A stretch of 20,628 nt of DNA from Chara braunii (GCA_003427395.1 BFEA01000335.1:86373-107000); one strand, 5' to 3'; shown: positions 9,369 through 17,970, counted from the first letter of the stretch. Numbers and translations are program-made. The notes: generated from the letters alone by a model not told the origin.

Positions 9369-10020
9369 AAAAGCCCTCAGATTATGAGTAACAAAGAAAA
9401 CCGAGGAAGATATCCCCCCCTCACTTAGAATCAGAATAGAACAGGGTACGCCAAGATAAGAGGAAAAAGGCCTAGGGTTTAGCGCCGTAGAAGGGACACC
9501 TAAGGGAAGGAAGGCTAGGGCTTAGGGTTTAAGCAGACGTACACAAGATCCCAAGAGGGTTTAGGGTTTAAGGTAAAATGAAATGACAAAGGACTAAAAA
9601 AGGAGTGCTAGCAAGGAGCGCAACAACACTACTTACGAAGAGTATAGGGCTAACAAAGTACACAAGTAGAGGGTCGAACCAGCAGCTCTAGCATGAAAAA
9701 GAGATCAGACAACCTAGGGGATGTGAGGAACTGACTGGACGGAACCTAAATAGACAAGCTTCAAACGACAGAGTAAACAAGATAGCAGTCAAGCAGAAAT
9801 AGGATAGAAGCAAAGAAGTGCAGGCTAACTTAGGCAGGGGTGAGGGGTGGTACATCCTTCCCATCGGAAGTAATCAATGTCGTCCCTCGGGCCTCCACAT
9901 CAGAAGGGGGAGGAGCGTGAGCGTGTTCTCAATGTAATTCATTTTGACTTGCCGGTGGAATAGGAACCGGACTAATGCTCCCCAGAATGGAAATGGAGCC
10001 GGAACCCTAAGGTTCTGTTG
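9369..10020 (+). other. LINE 3' tail (untranslated)
   Basis: This follows the last ORF2 stop, is A-rich at first and has no long frame. It contains three CTTAGGGTTT/TTTAGGGTTT-type words (9471-9570). It ends in a GGTTCTGTTG word at the A15 run. Part of it could be flanking DNA if the true 3' end lies earlier; the poly(A) run is the only boundary cue. Confidence 0.5.
9471..9570 (+). repeat. plant-telomere-like TTTAGGG words
   Basis: CCTAGGGTTTAG (9471-9482), CTTAGGGTTTAAG (9521-9533) and GGGTTTAGGGTTTA (9557-9570) lie within 100 bases. The last holds two adjacent units of the TTTAGGG plant telomere repeat, and on the minus strand the words read as telo-box AAACCCTA. The array is far too short to be a telomere. 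Confidence 0.7.
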
Positions 10021-10035
10021 AAAAAAAAAAAAAAA
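10021..10035 (+). other. A15 run, probable LINE poly(A) tail
   Basis: Fifteen A directly after the LINE 3' tail and directly before a change to GC-rich sequence. This is the position and strand expected for the reverse-transcribed poly(A) end of a plus-strand LINE. Confidence 0.55.
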
Positions 10036-10469
10036 GATCGGTTCTCAACATTTTCTGCCAGCAGGGGGCCCACGGGAGGGATAGGCTGGGACGGAGCGGT
10101 CTGGCCGAGCAGGATCGAGGTGTGGGGCGACGGTTGGCAAGGCGGCGGTGGGCTTGCGAAGCGACGCGACGTTGGGAAAAGGCAGGGCGGAGCAGAAAGA
10201 ATTTGCGCGGGGGGGGAAGGGCCAGGTCGGTCTATGCAGGGGCACATTCGGATCGTGCAATTGCATACGTGGATCGCGTTTGCGCCAAAGCTGCGCATTG
10301 CGTGCGCATTCGAGATCGCGGGGAGCGAGCAAGAACGGGAGAGATTGTTGGCTCGCAGCAACAGGGAGATCGTACATGGCGCGAAGGCGGGCGTCATCAC
10401 AACGAGAGGGAGAGAGAGGTGGGGAGGTAGAGAGATCATCGGGTGCAGTTCGGAATAGGGAAACGAGGA
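10036..10469. other. GC-rich stretch, no gene recognised
   Basis: Both strands are widely open because of high GC and few stops; neither frame shows a known motif. Repeated GCG-rich words and a GAGAGGGAGAGAGAGG run at its right end lead into the purine minisatellite. I see nothing assignable. Confidence 0.5.
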
Positions 10470-10594
10470 GGTTGCAAGGGGGAGGAGGACATCGTGCAAG
10501 TGGAGGAGGAGGTCGAAAGAGAGTTTGGAGGAGGTCACTCCAGGGAGAGAAGCAGGTCGGAAGAGGACGTGCCGGGGGGAACAATCATCGTGAG

Positions 10595-10656
10595 CTCTCT
10601 CTCTCTCAGAGTCTCTCTCTCTCTCTCACACATACATATACACACGCACACACATG
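10595..10656. repeat. (CT)n-(CA)n compound microsatellite 1
   Basis: CTCTCT runs followed by imperfect CACACA/CATACA. It interrupts the purine minisatellite and resembles the run at 10950-10984. Both are preceded by GTGAGCTCTCTC, so they belong to a duplicated larger unit about 355 bases long. Confidence 0.85.
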
Positions 10657-10949
10657 TGATAGTGCGGATGTGGGGGGCACGATTTTTCGTGTGCTTCTAT
10701 TCGGGCACCGTTTGGAGAGTGGGAGGAGGACGTTGCGTGAGGGGGAGGAGGAGGTTGTGGAAGTGGGAGGAGGAGGTCGGAAGAGGGGAAGGAGGAGGTT
10801 GCGAGGGGGAGGAGGACATCGTGCAAGTGGAGTAGGAGGTCGGAAGAGAGTTTGGAGGAGGTTGCATGAGGGAGAGGAGGAGGTTGCATGAGGGAGAGGA
10901 GGAGGTTGCCTGAGGGAGAGGAGGTTGGGAAGAGGACGATCGCGGTGAG

Positions 10950-10984
10950 CTCTCTCTCTCTCTCATACACACACACACACACAC
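10950..10984. repeat. (CT)n-(CA)n compound microsatellite 2
   Basis: CTCTCTCTCTCTCTC then ATACACACACACACACACAC. It is the second member of the duplicated pair described at 10595-10656. Confidence 0.85.
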
Positions 10985-11540
10985 GAGAGGAGGTCGAAAG
11001 AGGGGAAGGAGGAGATTGTGAGGGGGAGGAGGACGTTGTGCAAGTGGAGGAGGAGGTCGAAAGAGAGTCTGGAGGAGGCCGCACGAGGGAGAGGAGGAGG
11101 TTGGAAGAGGAGGTTGGAAGAGGTTGGAAGAGGAGGTTGGAAGAGGACGACAGAGGGGGAAGAGGAGGCCGTGCAAGGAGGAGGTCTTGCGAGGGGGAAG
11201 GGCGATGAGGAAGTGGGAAGAGGACGCGTGAGGGGGAGGAGGCAGTCGTGCAAGGGCGAGGAGGTCAAGCAAGGGGGAGGAGGAGGTCGGAAGAGGGGGA
11301 GGAGGTTGCGCGAAGGAAAGGAGGAGATCGCACGAGGGGGAGGAGATGGTCATGCGAGGGGTAGGAGAAGGTGGGCAGAGGGGGAGGAGGAGGTCGCGCG
11401 AGGGGGACAAGGAGGTCGGAAGACGATGTGCGAGGGGGAGGAGTAGGTCGTGCACGGACGAGCAGGAGGTCCCAGGAGGGGGAGGAGGAGGTCGCACAAG
11501 GGAGAGGAGGAGGTCGAGGATGGAAGCAGAGGAGGAAGGA

Positions 11541-11708
11541 GTGATCCTAATGATGATGGCAGCGACCCTCATGGGCACGTCGACCACAGCGATCGAGGAG
11601 GAGGGATGACGAGAAGGAGGAGGGGCCGCGATGGGACCGCGCAAACACAGCAGGCACACACGCGGTGATGGAGGAAAGTGGAGGGGGTTGCTTTGCGAAA
11701 ATATCGAG
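11541..11708. other. edge of purine minisatellite, nothing assignable
   Basis: The purine bias fades here into mixed sequence with GATGATGG and GCACGTCGACC words. No gene or regulatory signal is recognised. Confidence 0.4.
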
Positions 11709-11778
11709 TTTTTTTTTTTTTTTTTTCCCCGCTTCTCAGTCTTTGGACTGTGTGATCACGACTGCTTTTTTTTTTTTT
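11709..11778 (-). repeat. two poly(T) tracts (T18 and T13), each followed by CCCC
   Basis: T18 at 11709-11726 and T13 at 11766-11778 are each followed by CCCC, 39 bases apart. On the minus strand these are GGGG-A(n) runs, the look of tails left by leftward-inserted retroposons. No body of such an element is recognised to the right, so a simple-repeat origin is equally possible. Confidence 0.6.
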
Positions 11779-12018
11779 CCCCACAACTTCGCCACAGCCG
11801 ACAGGTCCACTCGTTATTAATAATTTAGTAAAAAAATGGGGACGTCAATACCGAGAATCAGAAAATAAAGAAACATAAAATATAATAATATAGATTACTA
11901 ATAGAAAGATTACAATAACGAATTTTGTGCCACCCCATCTACGATGCTATCTCTCTTCTACTCTTCTCTCTCCTCCGACCTGTCTTCTGCTTCATAGTGC
12001 TGTGGCATCGGTGAGTTG
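11779..12018. other. AT-rich then pyrimidine-rich lead-in to gypsy leader
   Basis: 11815-11930 is strongly AT-rich with no frame. 11950-11995 is a CTCTTCT-rich run. TGGCATCGG at 12003-12011 faintly resembles the TGGTATCAG start of an initiator-Met primer site, but no LTR end can be fixed beside it, and I find no match to the 17209-18368 region that would prove a gypsy 5' LTR. Confidence 0.3.
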
Positions 12019-12121
12019 CCACGTCAGCAGACCACGTCTGCAGCGACACGTCAGCCGATAGTCGTGCCACGTCAGCAGCCAATCAGTACCACGTCAGCAG
12101 CAATTAGTGCCACGTCAGCAG
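12019..12121 (+). repeat. CCACGTCAGCAG repeat cluster
   Basis: Four exact copies (12019-12030, 12067-12078, 12089-12100, 12110-12121) and one degenerate copy (12046-12057), spaced 21-28 bases. The complement reads CTGCTGACGTGG, with the ACGT core bound by plant bZIP factors. The stretch is open in the gag frame but has no ATG until 12133, so I treat it as leader. Confidence 0.85.
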
Positions 12122-12132
12122 TTCCGCGACAT

Positions 12133-12492
12133 ATGCCCATGCTCACCCGATCACAAACAAGCGACATGGAACAAAAGCAAGGGGAAACAACCGAGGCCTA
12201 CGAGGCCCGGATGGTGACCTTGATGGCAGAAATCAATCAGCCGGCACACGCGGCAACAACCGCACGGAAAAAAGAGGACAAACATCGTCATCTTGTGGAG
12301 GAACAACGCAAGAAGCAATCCAAAGCACCAGTGAAGGCTGCCGATGAGGACGTCGGGTCTCTTGTCTTACACTGGTCTGAAAAAAGTCCTAGGGTCGACA
12401 CATATGGGGTCCAGGGTAAAACGAGGCAGCCTGTGCCGCCATGTGAGACAATTGACTCGTGGAAAACCAAGAGTCAGGCTCAACCCGGGTAA
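12133..12492 (+). pseudogene. Ty3/gypsy gag N-terminal fragment
   Basis: Gag forms the particle that packages element RNA. I chose the ATG at 12133, the first in the frame; upstream codons are the CCACGTCAGCAG leader. The 119-codon reading starts with PMLTRSQTSD, then a Glu/Ala/Lys-rich helical stretch (GETTEAYEARMVTLMAEINQ..., ARKKEDKHRHLVEEQRKKQ). This is the kind of N-terminus I associate with gypsy gag-pol proteins of charophytes, a judgement from memory. It ends at 12492, far short of a normal gag. No capsid core, zinc knuckle or protease is seen before unrelated sequence starts. Pol resumes in the same orientation 1.7 kb downstream, so the two are probably the split ends of one element. 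Confidence 0.5.
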
Positions 12493-13141
12493 AGTAGACT
12501 CGGAGTCAAAGATTGCTCAGTAGCCAACCACAGCCACAAATCCAATGCACAATAAAAGGTTGTCTACATTTGTTCTCGAAGTTTCCAGGGCCTGTTGGGT
12601 TCAGGTACATTGAGGCCAACAACAAATCTGGGCCACTGAGATCGGAAAATCTCGACCATTGGATGAAGCAAGCTAAGGTAGGCCTTGGTCGGCCAACGCT
12701 ACAAAGAGCGGCCAGCCCCACCGGCTGATTCATTCGGCCTTACACATGTTGGTGACCAGACTGTTACTGGGCAAGGTAGCGAAGAAAGAGGAGGCTGGCA
12801 CAAGAGAGAGGAAGCCAACACCCGCCCAGGAAGGAGAGAGAGTGGTAGCCATAGCTAGGAAGGCACCTGTGCGCCATAGTCGTAGCTTAGAGGTAGGCCG
12901 AGGAAGAGGGTGATCAGTACTGTGAGGAGAGAGAGTTAGCGAGAGTAGGAAGCTTACCCTCACTTACCTGTGCTGCTGGTCACATTAGGAGGCTGAAGAA
13001 GGCAAGCGCCAACCTCCATAGCCAGCATTGATGCTAGAGGTTGGGAGCCATAGCTGGTACTTGCAGAGAGACTTCATCAGCAACTGCAGGGAAGGACTTG
13101 CATACTGAGGTGACGAGGGTGGTGGGAGAAGGTCTCAAAGG
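12493..13141. other. unassigned stretch between gag fragment and copy B
   Basis: 12513-12728 is open on both strands (71 and 75 codons). The plus reading contains a non-repetitive segment (KFPGPVGFRYIEANNKSGPL and onward) that ends near AAG/GTAGGC. It could be an exon remnant, but I recognise no family. From 12730 the sequence is purine-rich with three CCATAGC words (near 12848, 13016 and 13051). A perfect minus-strand CAG/GTAAGT splice-donor-like word lies around 12965-12973. The CCATAGC/CTGCAG context faintly resembles the splice-like module of the LTR family in reverse. Confidence 0.25.
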
Positions 13142-13851
13142 TGATACATGCCCAGTTGCGCAATGCATGTACAACCAAGGATCCGAAATTGTGATAAAAA
13201 GGACTGAATGGACAATTCAGTGGTAGTGGAATCTCAACAAGCAGTGTTCATCCTGATACATACAAAATGGCACTTTGTAGAGCAGTGGAAGACTTGGATA
13301 TAAGTCCTGACTTGACCGGGACTGACACTGCATCCCATTATACATCACCCATGTGAGAGGAGGAGGAGATACCAAACTGTTGCATACCGTAATGGTGCAA
13401 ACCAGAACAAGGACCGACCTCCCTCACATAGTACAAGACAGCGCAGCGGAATGCTAGGATACCAATGATCAACCCAATCAATGTCGCAATGCAGACCCAA
13501 CATACGTCATCATCGTCGTAAGGTGTGAAGGGTCTGGCGCTACACACAGGAAGAATGCGCCAGGTCCGGAGCATACACAGACGAAGAGGAGGGGATCAGA
13601 CGAAGAAGAGGGGGAATATGGGAATGTTGTCAACACCAAGTCTTCGGTACAGGTCCCAAATAATCCCTCGTTCAATGTCTCAATCCCAATGTCAAGTCTG
13701 AATCCAAATGTCGTCAAGTCCCAAAGTCACCAACCTCTCTCCCTCTCATAGTCTGCAGATACTGAGAAGTCAGGTAGCAAGAGGGTGAGGGAGAGAGGGT
13801 GGACTTAGAAGAGGACGAAGAAGAACTTTCTCTCTCTCTCTCTCAGTCCGG

Positions 13852-13919
13852 TACTAACCTGTGAAGGCACCTTGTTGCAGGTACATCGAAGACGAAGATG
13901 GAGCTATGGCGCCAAAGGT
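13852..13919 (+). promoter_or_regulatory. splice-like module, copy B
   Basis: A CT tract precedes TACTAAC (13852-13858), with its branch-type A 23 bases before the AG acceptor at 13880. A 37-base exon-like segment (13881-13917) contains ATGGCGCC, and the GT of GTCAGT is at 13918-13919. Copies A and C have the same arrangement. Splicing is inferred only. Confidence 0.4.
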
Positions 13920-14133
13920 CAGTCTCCCTGGCCTCCGCCAACCATCTCTCTCTCTCCAACGCTACTCTAGCTCTTACTAGCGCCCAACACTGAAGACTAC
14001 TCCTAACGCTACTACTACTGCAGCGCTCCTCCTGAGTGTTGCTGCCAAATCCTGAAGACTGTCTCCTGCCTCCTGCACGTGAAGTGCCTGGGAAGTCCGT
14101 ATCAACTACCTGCAGCCTGCAGGGCGGGCCAGT

Positions 14134-14142
14134 CTTATATAG
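14134..14142 (-). promoter_or_regulatory. TATA box, copy B (leftward)
   Basis: CTATATAAG on the minus strand, flanked by GGGCC and GGCCC arms. Its position and direction agree with copy C at 19414-19422 and would drive transcription leftward through the repeat. Confidence 0.5.
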
Positions 14143-14217
14143 TGCTGGCCCGTCCAGGAGCTGCTTTTGCAAGGTTGTGCAACTTAAGAATGCACAATCT
14201 GAAATGAAACCTCTTAA

Positions 14218-16278
14218 GTTGATCATAAGTCTGGCTCTAATTTTAGTTTGCCTTTTGGTTGTATGAGTTACCCAACTTTTCGATCAATGGTTTCAAACAA
14301 GAAGTTGGAAAAGGAAGTTATGATGGTGTTGGTAAAGAAAACCGGCGAGTCTTCTTTTTCCTGCCCTCCAACTATCGAAAATCTTCTTTCTGAGTTTAAG
14401 GATCTGCAGACTGAACCCACCGGAATCACGGAACGTGCTATCAAGCACACTATTGAAATCATTCCGGGTAGCGAGATTCCCAAGGGCCCTATATATCGAA
14501 TGTCTTCTAGGGAACTTAAGGAATTAAAGAAACAACTGCAGGACTTTACTGACAAGGGATGGATTCGCCCTAGCTCATCTCCCTATGGTGCACCTGTCTT
14601 GTTTGTGCCCAAAAAGGAATATGAATTGCGTCTATGTATTGACTATCGAGGGTTGAATGCCATCGCTATCAAGAATGTCGAACCGCTTCCTCGCATTGAC
14701 GACTTGCTTGATCAGCTGCAGGGTTGCAAGTATTTTAGTAAGATTGATATAAAGTCTGGGTACCATCAGATCGAGGTGGAACCCGCGGATCAACACAAGA
14801 CTGCCTTCCGGACCAGGTATGGCCATTACGAGTTCATGGTAATGCCTTTGGGATTGACGAATGCCCCTGTGACATTCCAAAGGTCAATGAATGAATTGTT
14901 TCATCAATGGTTACATCAGTTCGTTATTGTCTATCTCGATGATATTCTAGTGTATAGTAAAACAGTAGAAGATCATGAGAAGCATCTTCGTCTAGTTCTA
15001 GGAAAGTTGCGAGAGGGCAACTTCAAGATAAACCCAAAGAAGTCTGAGTTCGCGAAGTCTGAAGTCTTATACTTAGAATATAGTATGAACGAAGATGGCC
15101 TAAGGCCAGAAGAAAAGAAAATATCAGCAATTCGAGATTGGCCACGACCTAAGTCTGTAACCGAACTACGATCTTTCCTTGGTTTGGCAAGCTACTATAG
15201 AAAGTTTGTTAGGAACTTCTCACCGATTGCCGCTCCAATGAGAAGATTGTTAAAAAAAGGCACTATCTGGTTGTGGGACAAGGACTGTGAGTCTTCCTTC
15301 AAGAAGGTAAAGTATGCTTTGATTCACTATCTTATTCTAAAAATTGATGATCCGTCACTTCCCTTCATTGTCACTACCGATGCAAGTCAGTACGGGATTG
15401 GCGCAGTTCTTCAACAGAACGACGACAAGGGTTATAGACCCATTGAGTTTATGGCTGCACGATTGTCATCAGGAAAGGTTGCCAACTCCACTTATGAAAG
15501 GGAATTGTATGCCTTAGTCTATGCGCTGGACACATGGAAGCACGACGTGTTAGGGAGACACTTCACTGTGTACTCAGACCACTCGCCACTGAAGTGGATA
15601 AAGACACAGCCTAAACTCTCTGATAAGCTAGTAGGATGGTCTGCATTCGTTGATACTTTTGATTTTGAGTTGAAAACTATCAAAGGTAAGTCTAATGTGG
15701 TTGCAAATGCGTTGTCCAGACAATGTGATTTTTTTGGTACTATTGTCTCTTACTTAGATGTTGGGAATGATTTGAAAGATAAAATTCGTCAAGGATATGC
15801 TATTGACCCTATCTGGAAGCCTATCATGGATGTCCTTGCGATAGACCCAACTTTACTTACCAACTATAGAGTAACCGATGGTTGGTTTTTCTTGCTAGAC
15901 CAAACTGAACAGAGATTGTGTATTCCCCACAAGGAAGAAATCAAAAGTCTGCTGATTGGGGAATGTCACGACACTGAGGGACATTTTGGTTTCAAAAAAA
16001 CTTACGCTGAGGTTAGGGAACGTTTTGAGTGGAAGGGATTGAAAGAGGACGTACTAACTTATGTTCGTACATGTCTGGTGTGCCAGAGAAACAAACCTTC
16101 GCATGAGAATCCACTTGGTCTTCTGAAACCATTACTGATTCCTAGCGAACCAGGTGAGTCCATTTCGATTGATTTTATGAGTCTCACCAAAAGCCGCAAT
16201 GACAACAACCAAGTAATAGTTATTGTGGATCGTTTCTCTAAATACGCCATGTTTATTCCCTTACCTGCAGAAGCGTGA
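14218..16278 (+). pseudogene. Ty3/gypsy pol: RT, RNase H, integrase N-terminus
   Basis: This is the longest coding region in the window. The frame is open from 14218, with no credible start because the protease and upstream part are missing. In order: a PR-RT linker ending ENLLSEFKDLQ; RT with the usual RPSSSPYGAPVLFVPKK, LCIDYRGLN, KIDIKSGYHQIE and MPLGLTNAP blocks and the catalytic YLDD box (14932-14943); FLGLASYYRKFV; RNase H with TTDASQYGIGAVLQQ (Asp at 15379-15381), YERELYALVYAL and YSDHSPLKW (Asp at 15577-15579); then the integrase zinc finger CHDTEGHFGFKKT...CLVCQ and the first catalytic Asp (16171-16173) in SIDFMS. A normal element would read on, but TGA at 16276-16278 stops it. RT and RNase H catalytic residues all look intact, which is unusual beside the decay elsewhere. 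The chromovirus clade is inferred from the C-terminus. Confidence 0.92.
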
Positions 16279-16869
16279 ACTGAACTTGTCATTCAAAAGT
16301 TTCAGATGTGATGGGTGACGGAGTATAGTTTTCCTGAGTCTATTGTGTCCGATCGCAATGTCAGGTTTACAAGTATGTCGTGGTAAAAGCTTATGGAAGC
16401 ATACGGCACACGACTGACCATGTCGTCAGGACGACATCCTGAAACGAATGGCCAGACTGAACAGATGAACCGTCTGTGCCAACAACTTTTGCGCATGTAT
16501 GTGAGACCCGATCAGATTGATTGGGATGAGAACTTACCCAAGATCGCAAGTGCATATAACAGTAGTGTTCATACTGTTACAAGGCATATTCCTAATGCAC
16601 TGCATAAAGGGTGGAAACCTAAGCGTCCCATTGATGTGTTGATACGAGACCAGTTTCTTAGGTTACCTTCAGGGACCCGGGATTATGCAGTATTGTTTCA
16701 AGAAGACATCAAGAAAGTAAAGGAGAATCTGAAGAAAGTTCAGGCTCAAATGATTGAACAAGCTAACAATCTACATTCAGGGTCAAGTCCAAAGAGTTTT
16801 CATTGGAAGAAGATGTGTCTCAAAAACTATTGCCTGTCTATTTTGGACCCTAGGAAGTTCTCAAAGTGA
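16279..16869 (+). pseudogene. Ty3/gypsy pol: integrase core, broken
   Basis: The same frame continues after the first stop. The second catalytic Asp is in VSDRNVRF (16351-16353) and the Glu in NGQTE (16459-16461); exactly 35 residues lie between them, the D,D-35-E spacing of retroviral-type integrases. Stops are TGA at 16309-16311 and TAA at 16384-16386; the second lies between the catalytic Asp and Glu. From about 16790 the family-typical reading leaves this frame for another one, which itself has a TAG near 16849, and it returns near 16950. The TGA at 16867-16869 is therefore a consequence of the shift rather than an independent mutation. Helical Lys/Glu-rich DYAVLFQEDIKKVKENLKKV (about 16681-16740) matches the region after the integrase core. 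Confidence 0.85.
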
Positions 16870-17208
16870 TTGGGGATTCGGAGGGACCGTCTTATCGTAT
16901 TGATATTCCCCCTCACCTCAAAACGTATCCTGTCTTTCATGCGTCCAAAACTATTACCCTATGTAGAAGACAAAAAGTTCCCAAACATACCATCTATGAT
17001 CCCGCCATCAATGGAAGGCAAGTATGAAGTAGATCGGATCATAGAACATGGATTCTTTTCTACAGAAGGACGCGGACGACCAAAGAAGCAGTTCAAGGTA
17101 CGTTTCAAGTCTCAGTCTCCGTCTGAGGACATATGGTTTAGTAAAATAAAATTACTTGAAACTGCTCCTGACATTGTGTCTGCTTATGAACGTGGGTTAA
17201 GGTCTTAA
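16870..17208 (+). pseudogene. Ty3/gypsy pol C-terminus with chromodomain-like tail
   Basis: After the out-of-frame detour the main frame resumes with LLPYVEDKKFPN, the block before the terminal domain in many plant gypsy polyproteins. The tail GKYEVDRIIEHGFF...KQFKVRFKSQSPSEDIWFSKIKL (about 17016-17150) has the YEV-I start and the KVRFK and W positions of chromodomains, which direct chromovirus integrases to particular chromatin. Only one clear aromatic-cage residue is obvious, so function cannot be judged. It ends with a natural-looking TAA at 17206-17208 after AYERGLRS. Confidence 0.65.
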
Positions 17209-17555
17209 TTATTTCTGCGATGAACTCGAAAATGGGTCGGCAGGAATGCAGTAACCTCTGTTCTGCAGCAGTCTGGGGGCCCGAAACTGCGCCCATACGA
17301 CACAGGCCAAACATGGCCTGCGCCGGGCAGTGTGACTACGCACTGCCCCCTGGAAAGTCAAGGGTCCAAGTCAACTGTCAGGTCAAAGGTACCGCGCCCA
17401 GGCCCTTGGTCGGATACCTCACTTGTTGTGTGTAGGTACCCAGACAGCATCAAGGCCACAGGGAATTCGGTTTCAGGCCAATCTGGGCCGTCATTTGCAT
17501 TGAGATCTCAACGGTTGAGGGAAGCAGCACCTTGGGTCCAGGCCCCGCGTCAACG

Positions 17556-17564
17556 CTATATAAG
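17556..17564 (+). promoter_or_regulatory. TATA box (rightward) with TTGAC words around it
   Basis: CTATATAAG on the plus strand. GTCAA/TTGAC words lie at about 17549, 17567, 17601-17612 (GTCAATGTTGAC, an inverted pair) and 17622. TTGAC is the core of plant W-boxes. A start site about 30 bases downstream is expected but not provable. Confidence 0.5.
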
Positions 17565-17750
17565 CATTGACCTCTTGGCTTGGAGGGACATTCTGTCTTG
17601 CGTCAATGTTGACTTCACGCGTTGACGACGACACTAGCGTGATGTTGCAATGCTAGCTGGATGCTGGCTGTACGCTGGCAAACGGGCAGACTACGGCGAC
17701 GCTATGCTGGCTCGGCATGGTGGCTGGCTTGCAATTGTCTTCTGGGCATG

Positions 17751-17970
17751 CTGACGTGGCAGCTGCCACGCGCCGCCACTGACGTGGCCACTGCCACATA
17801 TATCACTGCTGCTGACGTGGCGAGGTTACAAGACTGGCATTGCTGTTCTGTTTCAACGACATTCGGAAGGAGATCATGACTGTGGGGCATAGTGGATACG
17901 TACCTGGTTAGCTTGAGGTCGACATTGCTCCAGCTTGCTGATGAGAACTGATTGACGTGCCACGTGGCAC
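17751..17970 (+). promoter_or_regulatory. TGACGTGG motifs and a 14-bp G-box palindrome
   Basis: CTGACGTGG occurs at 17751-17759, 17779-17787 and 17812-17820, the last as CTGCTGACGTGG. A perfect 14-bp palindrome GTGCCACGTGGCAC with a central G-box CACGTG is at 17957-17970. These are ACGT-core bZIP-type sites. The repeated word is the reverse complement of the CCACGTCAGCAG cluster before gag. Confidence 0.6.

Larger units (their letters stand above)
3600..10035 (+). mobile_element. degenerate L1-type LINE (non-LTR retrotransposon)
   Basis: The order is 5' repeat region, zinc-knuckle ORF1 remnant, L1-type reverse transcriptase, a C-terminal reverse-transcriptase zinc-binding motif, a 3' tail and a poly(A) run, all on the plus strand. 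That is the usual layout of a plant L1-type LINE. The sense strand is A-rich through ORF2, also typical. No endonuclease motifs are visible between ORF1 and the RT, so about 700 bases usually present there appear lost or unreadable. The 5' end is uncertain: 3600 is where a tandem repeat with matching G-rich composition begins. The 3' end is placed at the A15 run. No convincing target-site duplication was found. The element cannot encode working proteins. Confidence 0.6.
10470..11540 (+). repeat. purine-rich GAGGAGG minisatellite, about 1 kb
   Basis: The plus strand is dominated by G and A, built from short units such as GAGGGGGAGGAGGAGGTCG and GGAAGAGGAGGTTG. A longer unit of about 70 bases (GGTTGC-AGGGGGAGGAGGACATCGTGCAAGTGGAG...) occurs near 10470, 10797 and 11011, showing higher-order duplication. 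Long open frames on both strands (Glu/Gly/Arg-rich one way, Pro/Ser/Leu-rich the other, up to about 320 codons) follow from the multiple-of-three unit and are not evidence for a protein. Confidence 0.85.
13142..14170 (-). mobile_element. LTR-like repeat, copy B (truncated at right)
   Basis: This aligns with copy C from its first base: offset 5241 is constant for the first 200 bases, and identity is about 95 percent in a 195-base sample (9 differences). The left edge is sharp at TGATACATGC: the three bases before it differ between copies (AGG against AAC). Similarity ends near 14170, so the right 330 or so bases of copy C (the GGCC-hairpin part and the CATGTAGCA terminus) are absent. It has a minus-strand CTATATAAG TATA box (14134-14142). 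It sits between the gag fragment and the rest of pol, so it is either a truncated solo copy or the far LTR of a larger minus-strand element ending with copy C. Protein-like minus frames conserved with copy C reflect only copy similarity. Confidence 0.75.

Noticed and set aside
9673-9682. GGTCGAACC as a pol III B box of a SINE or tRNA
   Set aside because: No A box at proper spacing, no cloverleaf and no tail were seen.
4672-10056. GTTCTCAAAATTTTCT (4672-4687) and GTTCTCAACATTTTCT (10041-10056) as LINE target-site duplication
   Set aside because: The right copy does not directly abut the A15 run, and the left copy lies inside a repeated 5' unit, so it is not an insertion edge. AGATCGGTTCTCAA also occurs near 5734 by apparent chance.
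10697-11659. A 320-codon minus-strand open frame rich in Pro, Ser and Leu
   Set aside because: It lies wholly within the purine minisatellite; a repeat unit with few stops keeps frames open on both strands, and no domain is visible.
12003-12015. TGGCATCGGTGAG as the primer-binding site of the plus-strand gypsy element
   Set aside because: It has too many differences from TGGTATCAGAGC, no adjacent CA-ending LTR, and no match of upstream sequence to the 3' flank.
13478-13717. Minus-strand 79-codon frame nearly identical to one at 18719-18958
   Set aside because: The similarity follows from copies B and C being about 95 percent identical DNA. There is no sign of coding selection, and copy A does not keep the frame.
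13843-14226. Minus-strand frame of 127 codons matching one at 19123-19518 in copy C
   Set aside because: Same reason: shared LTR-like sequence. The frames differ by indels and start in unrelated flanks.
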